Source: Polytrichum commune
Lineage: Eukaryota; Streptophyta; Polytrichopsida; Polytrichales; Polytrichaceae
DNA: 64,000 bases
Reading direction: 5' to 3'
Assembly: GCA_950295325.1 (NCBI GenBank)
Contig: OX485808.1
Coordinates: forward strand, 41,379,180 to 41,443,179
Part shown: positions 10,259 to 22,424 of the stretch, piece after piece
Layout: every line of letters begins with the position of its first letter
Numbering within the stretch: position 1 is the first letter of the stretch
Notes under the pieces: generated by a model
Seen by the model: the letters and a program-made list of their open reading frames with translations, nothing else
What the model was told of the DNA's origin: nothing
The model's database searches: none
Translations under genes and position numbers: made by a program

Positions 10259-11854
10259 GAACCGGTTGAGTTTGAGATCTAACCGGTTCAAATTCAAGAC
10301 CTCGGGAAAATGACCGATCCATTCAGAGGGATTTTGCAGAATATTCCTGAATTCAATGAAAAAAAAGAAGCGAAATATGTCAACAAGTACTTGACCGGTT
10401 GAGTGTGAGATCCTACCGGTTCACATTCAAGACCTCAGGAGAATGACCGATCCGTTTAGAGGAAATTGTAGGGTTCATTCCTGAAATCAAGCAAGAAAAA
10501 ATCGAAATATGTCAATAAGTACTTGACCGGTTAGCTTTGAGATCTAACCGGTTCAAATTCAAGACCTCGGGAGAATTACTGATCCATTTAGAGGAATTTT
10601 GCAGAACATTTCTGAACTCAATGAAGAAAAAGCGAAATTTATCAACAAGTACTTGACCGGTTGAGTTTGAGATCTAACCGGTTCAAATTCAAGACCTCGG
10701 GAAAATGACCGATCCATCTAGAGGATCTTTACAGAACATTCCTGAACTCGATGAAGAAGAAGCGAAATATGTCAACAAGTACTTGACAGGTTGAGTTTGA
10801 GATCTAACCGGTTCACATTCAAGACCTCAGGAGAATGACTGATCCGTTTAGAGGCATTTGTTGGGTTCATTCCTGAAATCAATGAAGAAAAAAAGCGAAA
10901 CATGTCAACAAGTACTTGACCGATTGAGTTTGAGATCTAACCGGTTCGCATTCAAGACCTCAGGAAAATTACTGATCCATTTAGAGGAATTTTGCAGAAC
11001 ATTTCTGAACTCAATGAAGAAAAAGCGAAATATATCAACAAGTACTTGACCGGTTGAGTTTGAGATCTAACCGGTTCAAATTCAAGACCTCGGGAAGATG
11101 ACCAATCCATTTGGAGGTATTCTTACAGAACATTCCTGAATTCAATGAAGAAAAAAGCGAAACATGTCAACAAGTGCTTGACCGGTTGAGTTTGAGATCT
11201 AACCGGTTCAAATTCAAGACCACAGGAAAATGACCGATCCATTTAGAGGTATTTTTGCAGAATATTCCTGAATTCAATGAAGAAAAAAGCGAAACATGTC
11301 AACAAGTGCTTGACCGGTTGAGTTTGAGATCTAACCGGTTCAAATTCAAGACCTCGGGAAGATGACCAATCCATTTAGAGGTATATTTACAGAACATTCC
11401 TGAATTCAATGAAGAAAAAAGCGAAACATGTCAACAAGTGCTTGACCGGTTGAGTTTGAGATCTAACCGGTTCAAATTCAAGACCTCAGGAAAATGACCG
11501 ATCCATTTAGAGGTATTTTTGCAGAATATTCCTGAATTCAATGAAGAAAAAAGCGAAACATGTCAACAAGTGCTTGACCGGTTGAGTTTGAGATCTAACC
11601 GGTTCAAATTCAAGACCACAGGAAAATGACCAATCCATTTAGAGGTATATTTACAGAACATTCCTGAATTCAATGAAGAAAAAAGCAAAACATATTAACA
11701 AGTACTTGACCCGTTGAGTTTAAGATCTAACCGGTTCAAATTCAAGACCTCAGGAAAATGACCAATCCATTTAGAGGTATTCTTACAGAACATTCCTGAA
11801 TTCAATGAAGAAAAAAGCGAAACATATCAACAAGTACTTGACCAATTGAGCCTG
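10259..11854 (+). repeat. 132-bp satellite, 12 units
   Basis: Head-to-tail units start with ACCGGTTGAG or close variants at 10261, 10394, 10526, 10656, 10786, 10919, 11049, 11181, 11313, 11445, 11577 and 11709, with a truncated start at 11841. Spacing is 130-133 bp, and the last five full steps are exactly 132 bp. Each unit has two ACCGGTT sites 21 bp apart, then a CAAGACCTC(A/G)GG segment, a GACC(G/A)ATCCATTTAGAGG segment and an A-rich AATGAAGAAAAAAGCG end. The right-hand units are the most alike, suggesting recent spread there. Flanks on both sides resemble those around 24130-24420, so the array probably grew inside a dispersed repeat. Confidence 0.92.
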
Positions 11855-12453
11855 GAAACACTAGGATCTCGGCCAATTGCGCCCAAACATCCCCACGTGC
11901 ACTGGTCATCTTCAATGGATATAAGTTGGAAGAGAAGAGCCGCTGCCAACCCCACATTCGTGGACCCACTCACCACCAAGTTGGGTGATGAGAGAGTAAT
12001 GTACTTTGAGTCCTTGGAAGTTGAGGAATCGTACCCTTTTGTTCCACGCAGATGCAGGCACTTTGAAAATTGTTGCACATGAGCGTATACTCTACATTTC
12101 ATCCGAACCCAACTGAATAAAAATCCTCCATACAAGCACACAAGTCTTGCGTAATTGACATGTGTCGCTTGGTAATTATGCTACGTCATTGAAAAAATCT
12201 GCAAATCTACCAAACTTGTAGATTAGCGTATTTCTTCGAGTGACGCATGACGATTTTCGAGGATTCGTGTGAACTTCGTGGTTAATCCTTTCAAACCTCT
12301 GAGGGTGTTTTTGGGAAGTCGAGATGAGTTCAAATGAAAGACTTTTAAATGTGCAAATGTTGTTTCCACTAAAAAGACAATTGTTAAAAATATATATATT
12401 TAAGAATACTCCATGCCTCTAGAACACATCCACCAAAGTTAACATATCCAAGA
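11855..12453. other. unassigned DNA flanking the satellite
   Basis: The first 60 bp (CTAGGATCTCGGCCAATTG onward) resemble 24375-24420, the matching flank of the related repeat. A TATA-rich stretch lies at about 12388-12402. No gene is supported. Confidence 0.4.
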
Positions 12454-12840
12454 AATGGAGATTTTACCACCCCCCCCCTCCCATCTTCTACCACAACCAT
12501 CCCCCTCCTCCTCCTCTTACCCCCCACTCAAACTTCCCACCTCTCACACACACTTCACAAATGGATCATTCACCTCATGGCCCACGAAGGCGAAGAAGGC
12601 ACAACTGGGTTAGGAGTCTACCATCATGCGGGCAACCTCCAACATGTCTACCAACCTCATGGCAGCCAAACACATCTAAAATCATATTTGCAACCCTCCG
12701 CTTCATCGAGGACAACATGCCAAATTCATGCACCTTCACATGCAACCTCAGCTTTCTCTACCTCATCAGCAATCACAGCTTCTACCCATCCTCCCAGCAC
12801 AATCACCTATACATATCACTTGTACAATCCATAATCCGAC
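12454..12840 (+). other. pyrimidine-rich tract with short open frames
   Basis: A C9 run (12470-12478) and a long CT-rich strand (12470-12560) follow an AAATATATATATTTAAG stretch, and several ATG-started frames follow (12455 proline-rich, 12561, 12577). This layout resembles a plant promoter, CT-rich leader and gene start, but no frame stays open past about 106 codons and none resembles a known protein. It may be a decayed gene or chance. Confidence 0.2.
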
Positions 12841-15800
12841 GCCTCTTATGGTACAATTTTTTTTGGTTTTCCTTAGCCTAATTAAGGAATCAGGTGGAAA
12901 AAAATCTTGTAATGAACTAGAAAAATTCAAATGAGTAAGTACGAATAGACCATAAACTTGAGATAACATGAAGTGGTGAGTGGAAGGACTATGGTCTGAT
13001 TGATAGGGGTGTGTAAGTTGAAATTTACATGCGCTTATTGAAAGATACATAGGCTAGAATCTCTTCTCTCTCTCTCTAAGAAGTTACAATTCATGGAGTT
13101 TTTGAATTGCAAATTGTTTCGTCTCACTTCGGGTACAATCTGCAAATAATTTAGTAAACATGGACTTACGCATGTAGACCGTATTCAATTAGCAATAAAT
13201 TACTAAAACACATGGTTTAAAATAATAAATAAGTACATATATTTCACCATTAAATGTAATTATCAAAGAGAAATATAAATAATTTTCTATACTATAATAT
13301 AATACGGAGAAACAATCCATATAACAACCAATTGAGATGTAGCAATGCTCTCTGGACCATGAGATCTCCCCATCTTAGTACAAAATATTTTGAATGCACT
13401 AAATAATAGAATGGGGAATCCTCCCAATTCACAATTAAAATACATGTTGAAGTATATTATGAGCAAATCTCACGATAACACATGGAGATGTCCCGGTATG
13501 GCTCCAAAGGCCAATACTGGGAAATCCACTAATATCACCTTCAAAGCCACACTAGGAGGTTTCCCGATGTTATAACCAATGAAATTCCAAATAAATAAAC
13601 CCACGAGATCATTTTCAAGAAGAAAAACTACTTCCTTTAATGTGGCCTTTAAGATACAAACTATAAGAGTCTAGACAACAATTTTAGACATATACCATAA
13701 GGGATAAAGATTTGAAATCGAAGGATTTAAGACATCATACTTTATGATATCCTTCATGAGAGTTAAAGAAACAAGCACCAAAGGTTAAGACATAAGGCAA
13801 AAGAGTCAACGTGGACAATAACACGATATGAAAAAAAGTCTACATGTGGACAACAAAATATTGGGAACCCTACCGATGTATGGTCATGTTAAATGCATTG
13901 TCGAATTTTAAATTGACCATGACATCGCTCATTGAAACAAAAACAACAACATTGTTACCTAAAAATATAAGTTTAAGATTGTCAAATGATTACTATGTAT
14001 TAGTAAGATCCAACTTACAAGAAAAAGTAGTCCCAAATGGCTCCGTGAAGGGCAATATGAAATCTTATATGGAAAACCATCGGGAACACTCTTGATGTTT
14101 TCCCTATATTGGCTTGATGGAAGAGTTCGCCAATTCTAAATATTGTTGGGTGTGTTTCTTCTAAGACGTTTTTATTTGCACAACAAAGTATTGTTCGTGT
14201 TTTTCCTAGCTTTGTTGGAATAAAGTACCTACATTGTATCCACATTAATGCCGTAGAAGTTGGATCACACTCCCACTTACCATCCCAAGCTTTTTGTAAC
14301 ATTCGAGGTCTGCAGTTTTTTCTTTTCTTTTGCTACATCTCCAACACCGAATTTGAAATTGACCAATTTGAGGATGGTTTTATCTAGTTGCATAGTTGTG
14401 AGTGTTTGGCCCATCCACACATGGTACATATTAGTGTCCAGAGGGCGGACAAGAATAGAATTACCTAAAAGACCATCTTTGCAAGGGTTCTTTAGGTTTG
14501 TTCCATGCAATTCCATGAAAGGGATATCTAGAATCATCCTACGGTGTCATATCCTCTTGAATTGTGTCAAACATGCTTGCATTTGTCATGGTATATGTTA
14601 TTGATGGTCAAAAACCAAGTTGTAGCTTGCGAGGTTTCCAAAAAAATGGATTATCTAATTCTTCAGCTACATCTTTCTAATACGTGACACAATCCTCCAT
14701 TTTTTTCACAATAAGTTTCACTTTCCAAATAACTGCTCTCACAATTTTCAATGTATTTCCTTATACCGCCACAAAAATCATATATTTGTTAGTTTGCATT
14801 AGGAACATCTTCAGTAGTCACTTCCTTGTTTTCGTAATGTCTAACAAGAACATGGCCCTAGAGATGTCTAATTTGGAGAGCATGCGGTTCACCTTCAAGA
14901 ATAAATGGGCAACGGTGACCATCATCTTTCCACGTGTGAATCAAAATGTTTCACAACAACCACTATGGATCAAATGCATGTTTTGTATTAAAAAACATGC
15001 CATTCATCATTGCCCACGAAGAACTTGAAAATATGCATTTTCTTCAACCCCACGAGCTCCTTATCATAGCCATTAATAAAACATTTGATATTAGTAGCCT
15101 TCTAAATCAAGTCTAGAATAAAAGAAAGGAACTGTGATTCATGAGGCCAACAACGACACCGAGTACAGAGAGAGGAACAAGAAAATAATCATAGTGAAGG
15201 GCATTACCAACATTGACACCGTATACACTAACCATAGTGGTAGTGAAATTTAAATGCCTCATAATGTTGCCTTGAACATAGAAGGAGTGGGAACAATTTG
15301 GTTTGTAATTTTGATAGAGAAGATGAACAAGTTGCTCAAACGCGCAAAAATGCAAAGAATGAGGCTCTAAAATATCCATTGGAAGAATTCTTTGAGCAAT
15401 ACAAAGACCCAAATGACACAAATGTGGAAACAAACAAAGGAGACAATGAAGCATATGATGAAGAGTCGGATGACTCCAAAGACAACATGGAAGAGAGAAA
15501 CAACATAGATGGTGATTGGGGTGCAAGGTAATTACAATGACAACGAAGAGTCTGGTGTTGTGGATGATAGAGAACCATAATCATTATATTCAAATCACTC
15601 CACCACTTCGACATCTATTAATTCAATTGGTGATTCATAAATGAGTTGATAGATTTTGCAAAATCTTTTGTTTGCAATTTATTGTAAGCATCTCAAAAAA
15701 GAAATTGTGATATAAAATAAAGATATCACACCAACTACTTTGGTGCATCATTTCTATGTTCGTTGTAATGGTTGTCTTTAAATAATCCGCTCTCTTCAAT

Positions 15801-16859
15801 AAAATTTTAAAGAATAAGAAACCTAATGGAACTTCACCAACTTCATGAACGCGGGAGTACTTTCGATGTTTTGTGAATCAATGTTGACAACCACAATAGC
15901 CAATGCATATTCACTACAATTTTTTTTTTTTAAAAAAAAAATTGCATTACCAAAATTGACCATGTCCATAGTAACGTAGCATTGGGAGGCCTCCGATTTG
16001 AAATTTGTAATATACTATACTACTACTCTTTTCTTATAAATACTTTATCTTTCACTTGAAGCCAAGAATAATTTGGGCATCAGGAGCGCCCCCAATCCCA
16101 TCCTTGTCACTGATAATGTTTTAGGACTTCTATTATTAATTTCCGAATTAACTTCAATTCGATCATCATCAATTAATTTATACTTAAATTTAGATTGCTT
16201 AATTGTTTGAATTTAGTTAAATACTTGTTCTTTGTTAGAGCGTATTTATTATGTGAGGGACAATCCTCAAAGGGTCACTAAGTCCTCATAGAACCTATAC
16301 ATGCATATTATATACTCACATGGCCTACAATGACCTGAACCTCCCATGTTAAACTGTTCTAGAAAACCCCTACACAAAACTCGTCACTATCATCACGAAA
16401 CATGTCCAATGACACCACCTTGATGAACCTTTAGTCCCATAAGCCTTTCGATTTCCCATACTCTAAGATCGATTTTATGTCAATGAGTAGAGACATATCC
16501 CTAAAAGGATCTCAAATACCCTTATGAAGATGGCCCTTCTTGAGTCTTGCCCAAGAGTCAAACATAGTTATTAAGGATGAGGATATGAGTAACATTATTT
16601 GAAAATATTAAGTGAAAACATCCTTGAGTATAAGCACTTTAACTTACCTTAGAATGTTGTCATTCTTTATTCAAACTAAAGAATTCACATTCCGTTATGA
16701 GGTAATAGCTCAAACTTATTCATATTATTCCCATTATCCATTACTCAAAATCATGCCAACGTCCTCTTTCTTTGCTTAGTAGGTAACAATGTGACATCCC
16801 AAATTCTTCCATGTAAGAAATGGTAGATCATTGCATAGATCCCTACTTCAAGCACCATC
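12841..16859. other. AT-rich intergenic DNA
   Basis: No gene could be supported. A short acidic frame at 15298-15531 (rich in E, D, N) could be the tail of a decayed protein but has no recognisable motif. A T12-A9 palindromic tract occurs near 15921-15942. The frames near 14277-15028 on either strand look accidental. Confidence 0.45.
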
Positions 16860-18170
16860 AAGCTCCGACCATTTGTGTCATATTCATCCTATATTCTATG
16901 ACAAGTGCATTTTGATCCTTTAACCCTTAAGCACTTATGCAACCCGATATGGATCGCCACCTAATAATCAAGGTCAGTTCACACGGAGTCCCAAGTCCTA
17001 AGCCTCAACTATGACATGGATGCCTACATAGCAACACTTTTTGGAGTTGAGGCTTGGGACTTGTGTTGCAAGTTGGGTCGAGCAAAAAGCTAGATCCCAA
17101 CTATCAACCCAAATCATGCGAATATTTTTGTATAAAATAATCAAGATATGACTTTAACGATAATTAATCATATTTTAGTGATTATTTGAGGCTCACAAGT
17201 TGGGACGTTGCCTCCATGTTGGGACTTGCTAACATGAGTGGGACTTGGAACTTGGGACCCTGTTCGAACCGGTCCTCAAATGGGGTTTGTGACTCACTAG
17301 GTGGCAATCTACATGGATGGGAGTTATCTATTGGTGTGGGGTGGTGCCCACTGCCATTTGGACCAAAATAACATATCAAAACTTCATACTCCAAGTATGT
17401 AGGATTTTTTGTTAGGTTGGCATTTGCTTGTTTTGGGAGGTAGTCGCATGAGATGCGCATATGTAGGAGCAAAATTTAGGAGCCAATATCTTTCACATAT
17501 GACGCCCAATTTCGGTGGGGTTTTCCCTTTAGGACAACGCGCTAGTTGTGTACCAATGGCTGGGAAGTGTTTGGGCATAGAAGGTCAAGATCCTAGTGAT
17601 TCTAAATCTAGCCAGTTACATGTCGACATCTTCCGGTTTTGTTGTATTCATTTGAGGGATGTTCTATATATTCCTCTAACGATCAATAGTTCCCTTGAAG
17701 TCTCGAATTTCAACCGGTTATTTCTCAAACTCAACCGTTTAATCTATAACTAACTGACAATTCTCCTCATACAATGTTTTGCACAACTTGACCAGATGGA
17801 TTTGGAAAAAAAATGCTTAAAGAAAATAGATTTATGAGAGTATCTCATTTGTCATCCACATAACATCTTATGGGGAAGTTGCCAACTTTCGAAACAATTT
17901 GGCATGACCCGTCATGAAACAATTTTTTTTGAAGTTTTTTCTAGTTGCCCCGGGATAAAGGCCATGTTCATATGTCAATATGACATAGAATATGTGGTCT
18001 GGTTGACTTCAAATTGTCATGGCAAGAGTATATGATAGTCTAGTTCACATTCGTACAATTGGTTTCAAGAAAATATAGTCTATTTTGCTACATAACAAAA
18101 ATACTCAACATTGGTGTTGGAAATGGGCGAAAATGGAATGTGAAGGCTTTAGCGTTGAGGGTTAACTAAT
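16860..18170 (-). repeat. dispersed repeat R1, inverted copy
   Basis: This ~1.3-kb stretch is the reverse-complement relative of 32521-33600. Shared landmarks include GCACTTAAGGGTT with GATCAAAATGCA, GGCTTGGGACTTG, TGGGTCGAGCAAAAAGCTAGA, the TTTTGTTAGGTTGGCATTTG block, a GGAGCCAATAT block, TATGTTATGTGGATGACAAA and TTCACATTT. The open frames of 60-170 codons in both copies differ in frame and length, so this is not a conserved gene. The element class is unknown. Confidence 0.75.
17668..17790 (-). repeat. ACCGGTT repeat, single inverted relative
   Basis: On the minus strand this reads as one diverged unit of the satellite family at 10.3-11.8 kb, with two AACCG(G/T)TT-type sites again 21 bp apart followed by a GAAATTCGAGAC segment like the satellite's CAAATTCAAGAC. 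It lies within repeat R1. Confidence 0.45.
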
Positions 18171-18725
18171 GAACAAAGTAATGCTATGCTTATGAACAAT
18201 ACCATAATATCATTTCTATGTTATGTACAATGTTAAATTGTCTTTCAAGGGTTAATAAATATCGATTCTCAAATATTGACCAAATTCTTAGATAATGAAT
18301 TTATTAGACCTCTCCACACATTATTGGAGAGAACATATGAAGATTACACGCTACTATCACTATAGCACATTTTAGTTTTTGTAAACTTTGAAGAGTTAGT
18401 TGAGATTTGGCTTTTTCGTGTTTTGTTAATACATTTGTCGAACCTCTCGTGTGTGGAGATATAATCATAGTATATCCAAAGATGGCTATGTTCATAGACA
18501 CATATGGCACTTGCCAAAAGTCATATCCATGTTCTTTGTACTCAAATATATGATTCCACGGTCACAACCCTATATTAGATGACAAACAAGGGTGCTTAAA
18601 AGACATGGCATCATCAAAAGTTGGTGACCCCCCCCCCCCTCACATTTCCAACACAATCCACATCACAAGTTAACATGAAGATGTTTTCGTCCAACTCGAC
18701 TTTGGGGGGAGGCCGATCTCATGTA
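18171..18725. other. unassigned spacer with C12 tract
   Basis: No gene is supported. A run of twelve C occupies 18628-18639. Confidence 0.5.
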
Positions 18726-19257
18726 CAGTCTAACCTCGTTAATACAACACCCTTGATATTATGACACATTTTTGCGGGACCAATTTTTTTAGTTCAAAAC
18801 TTCCTTTTTTAAATGGCTACAACACTCAATAATGTGACAATTAGAATTTCCGTTTTGTCATATTAAAGAGGTAGTTAATGCTAAAAATCCCTTTCATCTA
18901 TGTTATGTACATCTAAAATACATCCATTTTCACTTGGGAACTACTTGGGAACTTCGCTTATCATTGGGAACTTGATGAGAATTAGGGTTACTAGTGTAGA
19001 ATGGACATAGTTAGGGTTATAGTGGCCTCATGTCTACTATGATGCATTGTATTCATGATGATATAATATCACTAGTATCTTGTGCACTCTCTTGCATTCT
19101 TGCAGTCTCCAATTTCGTTTTGTCAACCTGCACACAATCACCACAAAAACCATACTAGTCACCACAGTTTCTAGTCTCCATAGTCACCACCTTCTTTTTT
19201 TCTTGTACAATCTTTTTGGTTGTTTGTACAATCTATTGGCATTCTTCTTATAATGTC

Positions 19258-19503
19258 GGCCGGGGATTCGTGGCACTCAAGTAAAATCATCCGTGCGGAT
19301 GAAAAAAACACAGGAATCATCTAAATGACTATTTTTGGGCAATTTGATTCCGGAAATAGAGTCAAAGGCCCCGAATTAGTCTAGTGACGTCACATTCGAA
19401 TGAATCGGCCCTCAACCCCATAGGGGGGCTTTTTTTATTGGAGCCACTTCATCCACGATATCTTGGATGGATGATTTTACTTGAGTGCCACGAATCCCCA
19501 GCC
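19258..19503. mobile_element. 246-bp MITE with 9-bp target duplication
   Basis: Terminal inverted repeats of about 35 bp begin GGC(C/T)GGGGATTCGTGGCAC and run through CAAGTAAAATCATCC, differing at one base. The element is flanked by the 9-bp direct repeat TATAATGTC at 19249-19257 and 19504-19512. A 9-bp duplication fits a Mutator-like (MULE) MITE; an 8-bp hAT duplication plus a chance base is the alternative. Its core is related to 8230-8430 and 34790-34930. It sits in the 5' non-coding part of the pogo element, so it inserted later. Confidence 0.85.
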
Positions 19504-19677
19504 TATAATGTCATGTAAATACTTCAATAATTTATATTGGGTTGCAATATTTTAATTTGGTTTCTTATTTTTCCTTTGAATTACACCTCTGAACTTAGAT
19601 GACTCAATTGCATAGGCTCAATAACATTTTTCATTTTGCTCACACAATTTTCTCATTACATTTCAGAATGGAGGTGA

Positions 19678-21487
19678 GCAATAATAGAAATAGGATTGTT
19701 TTGACAATGGAGGACAAGAGACAAATGCTCAACATTTTCAAGGCTAACCCTCGTTGGAGTCAACAAGCAATTGTTGATGAGTTTAACAAAAAAAAATTGT
19801 AAAGAAAAATATAGTATCTCAAGTCCTCGGCTCTTCTAACAAAATTGTGGGTATTCAAAGTGAGGCTGCCAAACATGTCCAAAGAGTCAAAGACCCAAAG
19901 TACCAAGAACTTGAGATTGCCTTGATGACATGGTTCAAGCAGGTGAGAACTACATTGCAATTTAAATGTGTTTGCCATTGATTTCTTTTATTTCAATTGA
20001 TTGCATAAACATTGGAATACGAAAGGGATTGTATTGATTTCAAGTAATTTTTATCTTTTTAATTTTGTAAACATGTGATAAGTAAAGATGAGGCACTAAC
20101 TGATGAGATGCTCATGCGAAAGGCTGGAATTCTTTGGGAATCTTTTGTAGCAAAGCTTGCAAATTATCCAATCAAGGTTGAAAAATACAAAACTTTAAGA
20201 TTTCAAATGGCTAGTTGGAGAAATTCAAGAAAAATGAACACTATTGCAAGGTAAAGATTGAATATGTTTCATTCCTATCAATTGATCATGAAAATCCTCA
20301 TCTTATCTTTGAAAGGCTAGACTTACTATTGGTCATGCCTTGATTACATTATATCAATTTATCTTCACATTATTGTACATAGTTTATCTACACACTGAAA
20401 GTGGTGATGCTAATTGTTGATGGAGTTGTCCAAACAATGAGCCAACTTCCTATTATTTTGTCATATTAAGTGCATGAAGATGTTTACAACATGAATGGGA
20501 CTGGATTTTATTTGAGAGGACGTCCCAATAAAACATTAGCACAAGGAAAAATGAAGGATTAGAAGTTACAAAAAGAGTGTGTAACACTTGCTCTTAATGT
20601 TAATGCAACAAAGACTGATAAGTTGAAGTTGTTTGTGATTTATAAATCTAAGCAACCACAATGTTTTAGAAGGTGGCAACCTCATGAGTATGTTCGGTGG
20701 CACTGAAATAAAGCAACTCGGATGAAAGGGGATATATTTGAAGATTGGATTTTGCAACTCAACAATCAGTTTAAATGCCAAAATCAAAAGGTGATCATGA
20801 TTTGGGACAATGCATCTTCACATGTTGTTAGATTTGCCAAAGTTGGTAAGTCTCGTGGTTTTTTTAACCTTGAAATTGAGCAACATGACTTTGGTATTCC
20901 TATCTCCCAATGTTACAAGCGTAGTTCAACCTTTGGATTAAGGCATAATAGCATCTTACAAAATTAAATACAAAAATAAACTTTTGCAGTGGGTTTTATC
21001 AAAGTATGATGATGGTACATTGAAGGATTTAAGGAAGGTGGTGCCCAACATTAAACAAACTATCATGTGGAGTTATGAAGTATGGAGTGAGTTAGATGCA
21101 CAAATAGTCAAGAATTGTTGGAGGATGTTGTGTATATTACCAGCAACATAAAATGTTCATTTTGCCATGGTTGATGAAAGGGAGAAAAATATAATGCAAT
21201 AAGAATCATATGAGCTTGGTGCTCTGATTTCAAAGTTGCAATTGGGTGATGATGAGATGTCAATCAAGTCTTACATTTAGATGGAAAGGGAAGAGGTTAC
21301 TAAGCTAGAATTGAGTACTGATGAGTTGGTGAATGTTGCTTTGGGAACCAATTATGTACAAAACTTTGATCTTAATGTTGATCTAGATTCAATATGTGTG
21401 GATGATGTTGATCCGCCTACAGTAAAGCTTAGTGAAGCTAAATGTCATGCATCATTGTTGTCTAGTTTCTTATTAGAGAACTCTTGA
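19678..21487 (+). pseudogene. pogo/Tigger-type DDE transposase, degenerate
   Basis: From ATG 19678 the reading frame shows a Psq/CENP-B-like helix-turn-helix (TMEDKRQMLNIF...WSQQAIVDEFN). It breaks at an A-tract (19788-19796) and continues one frame over through QVLGSSNKIV to ELEIALMTWFKQ. A second DNA-binding segment with ILWESFVAKL lies near 20100-20250. The catalytic part starts near 20470: VYNMNGTGFY (the usual NMDETG site, with D and E lost), then MIWDNASSHV (second acid kept, near 20805) and VVQPLD (third acid kept, near 20935). In-frame stops follow at 20939-20941 and elsewhere, several explicable as C-to-T changes of CAA or CGA. A fairly intact acidic tail ends at 21487. At least one frameshift, possible introns and many stops make it inactive. 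Family assignment is from these motifs. Confidence 0.8.
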
Positions 21488-21849
21488 TATTTTGGTGTTA
21501 ATGAAATAAATGAAATTGTTAGTTTTCAAAAGTTAGTAGGAAATATGGATAAGACGACAATTGCTAACTTGGGTAGGCAACACTAGAAACCTTCATACTC
21601 CTATTTCAAGAGTCCTTCAATATATTTATATTTGTTTGGAGTTATAAGTTATTATTCCATATCATCTATATCGCTTAAACTCGTTGCATGTATATATTCT
21701 AAGCTCATATTACTTGTGTTTTCGTATTCCCTCAATAATACGAAAACTTTACGCCATTTGTCATACTAATGAGACGACGACACCTCGATAATACGACCTT
21801 TTTTTTTGTGTGTTTCCCAAACGTATCATACTAAAGAGGGAGAACCGTA

Positions 21850-22424
21850 CCACCAACTATCTTTTCTAAAGAAGAAAACATTAAATCTCATTGGTTTGTA
21901 TTTTAGGGAACGAGATGACTATTTTTTTTTCCGTCATCATCCTCCTCCTCCTCCTCCTCTCTTCTAACCCTACTACAAAGTACGCCTACTTTAATACACT
22001 TTCTCCTTTAACACCATCCAATAGTGGTTGACCGGAAGTGCCGATTACAATCTATTATTGACGGTTTCTATTCCCGTTACCTTACCTTATTATGTATGGG
22101 CCTATTTCGCTTATGCTTGGCTCTTTCCTTCCTTCCTTCCTTGAACCCGGCTCCATGAAATGCACCTCACAAGCCACATGATGACCTCAAGTGGAGGAGT
22201 TTGGGGAAGTAAAAAGCTTAGTATTCTAATTTTCAATGATCCGAATTCGTACACACACAACTTGAGATGTCCAATACTTAACTGGCCCGGTCAAATTTTG
22301 TCGTACTAAGTTAGACGAGCCTGCCTTTGTTTATCACTTGAGAAGCGGCTTTCGAACTGTATTTTTGGGTGGGATCACGGGCAGGGTTATATATCATGTG
22401 ACCTAAACCTTACAAGGAAATCCA
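21850..22424. other. unassigned DNA with simple repeats
   Basis: A (TCC)n tract at about 21946-21962 and a (CTTC)n tract at about 22120-22142 are the only structure I see. Confidence 0.5.

Larger units (their letters stand above)
18726..21847 (+). mobile_element. pogo/Tigger DNA transposon, 3.1 kb, decayed
   Basis: The left terminus CAGTCTAACCTCGTTAATAC (18726) is preceded by TA (18724-18725). The right terminus, read inward, is CGGTTCTCCCTCTTTAGTAT and is followed by TA (21848-21849). These are imperfect inverted repeats of pogo type with a TA target duplication. Subterminal words of the type TATTAAAGAGG/CCTCGATAATACGAC recur inside both ends (about 18766, 18856, 21767-21800), as in transposase-binding regions. 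The interior holds a ruined pogo transposase and a nested MITE (19258-19503). Removing the MITE leaves about 2.87 kb. Confidence 0.78.

Noticed and set aside
10259-11854. CRISPR-like regular repeat
   Set aside because: The whole 132-bp unit is repeated without unique spacers, and the DNA is plant nuclear; it is a satellite.
12561-12881. 106-codon frame after a CT-rich leader-like tract
   Set aside because: It has no recognisable motif and competing frames of similar length; kept only as a low-confidence note.
15298-15531. Acidic 77-codon frame as the tail of a transposase
   Set aside because: Only composition supports it; no motif or neighbouring domain was found.
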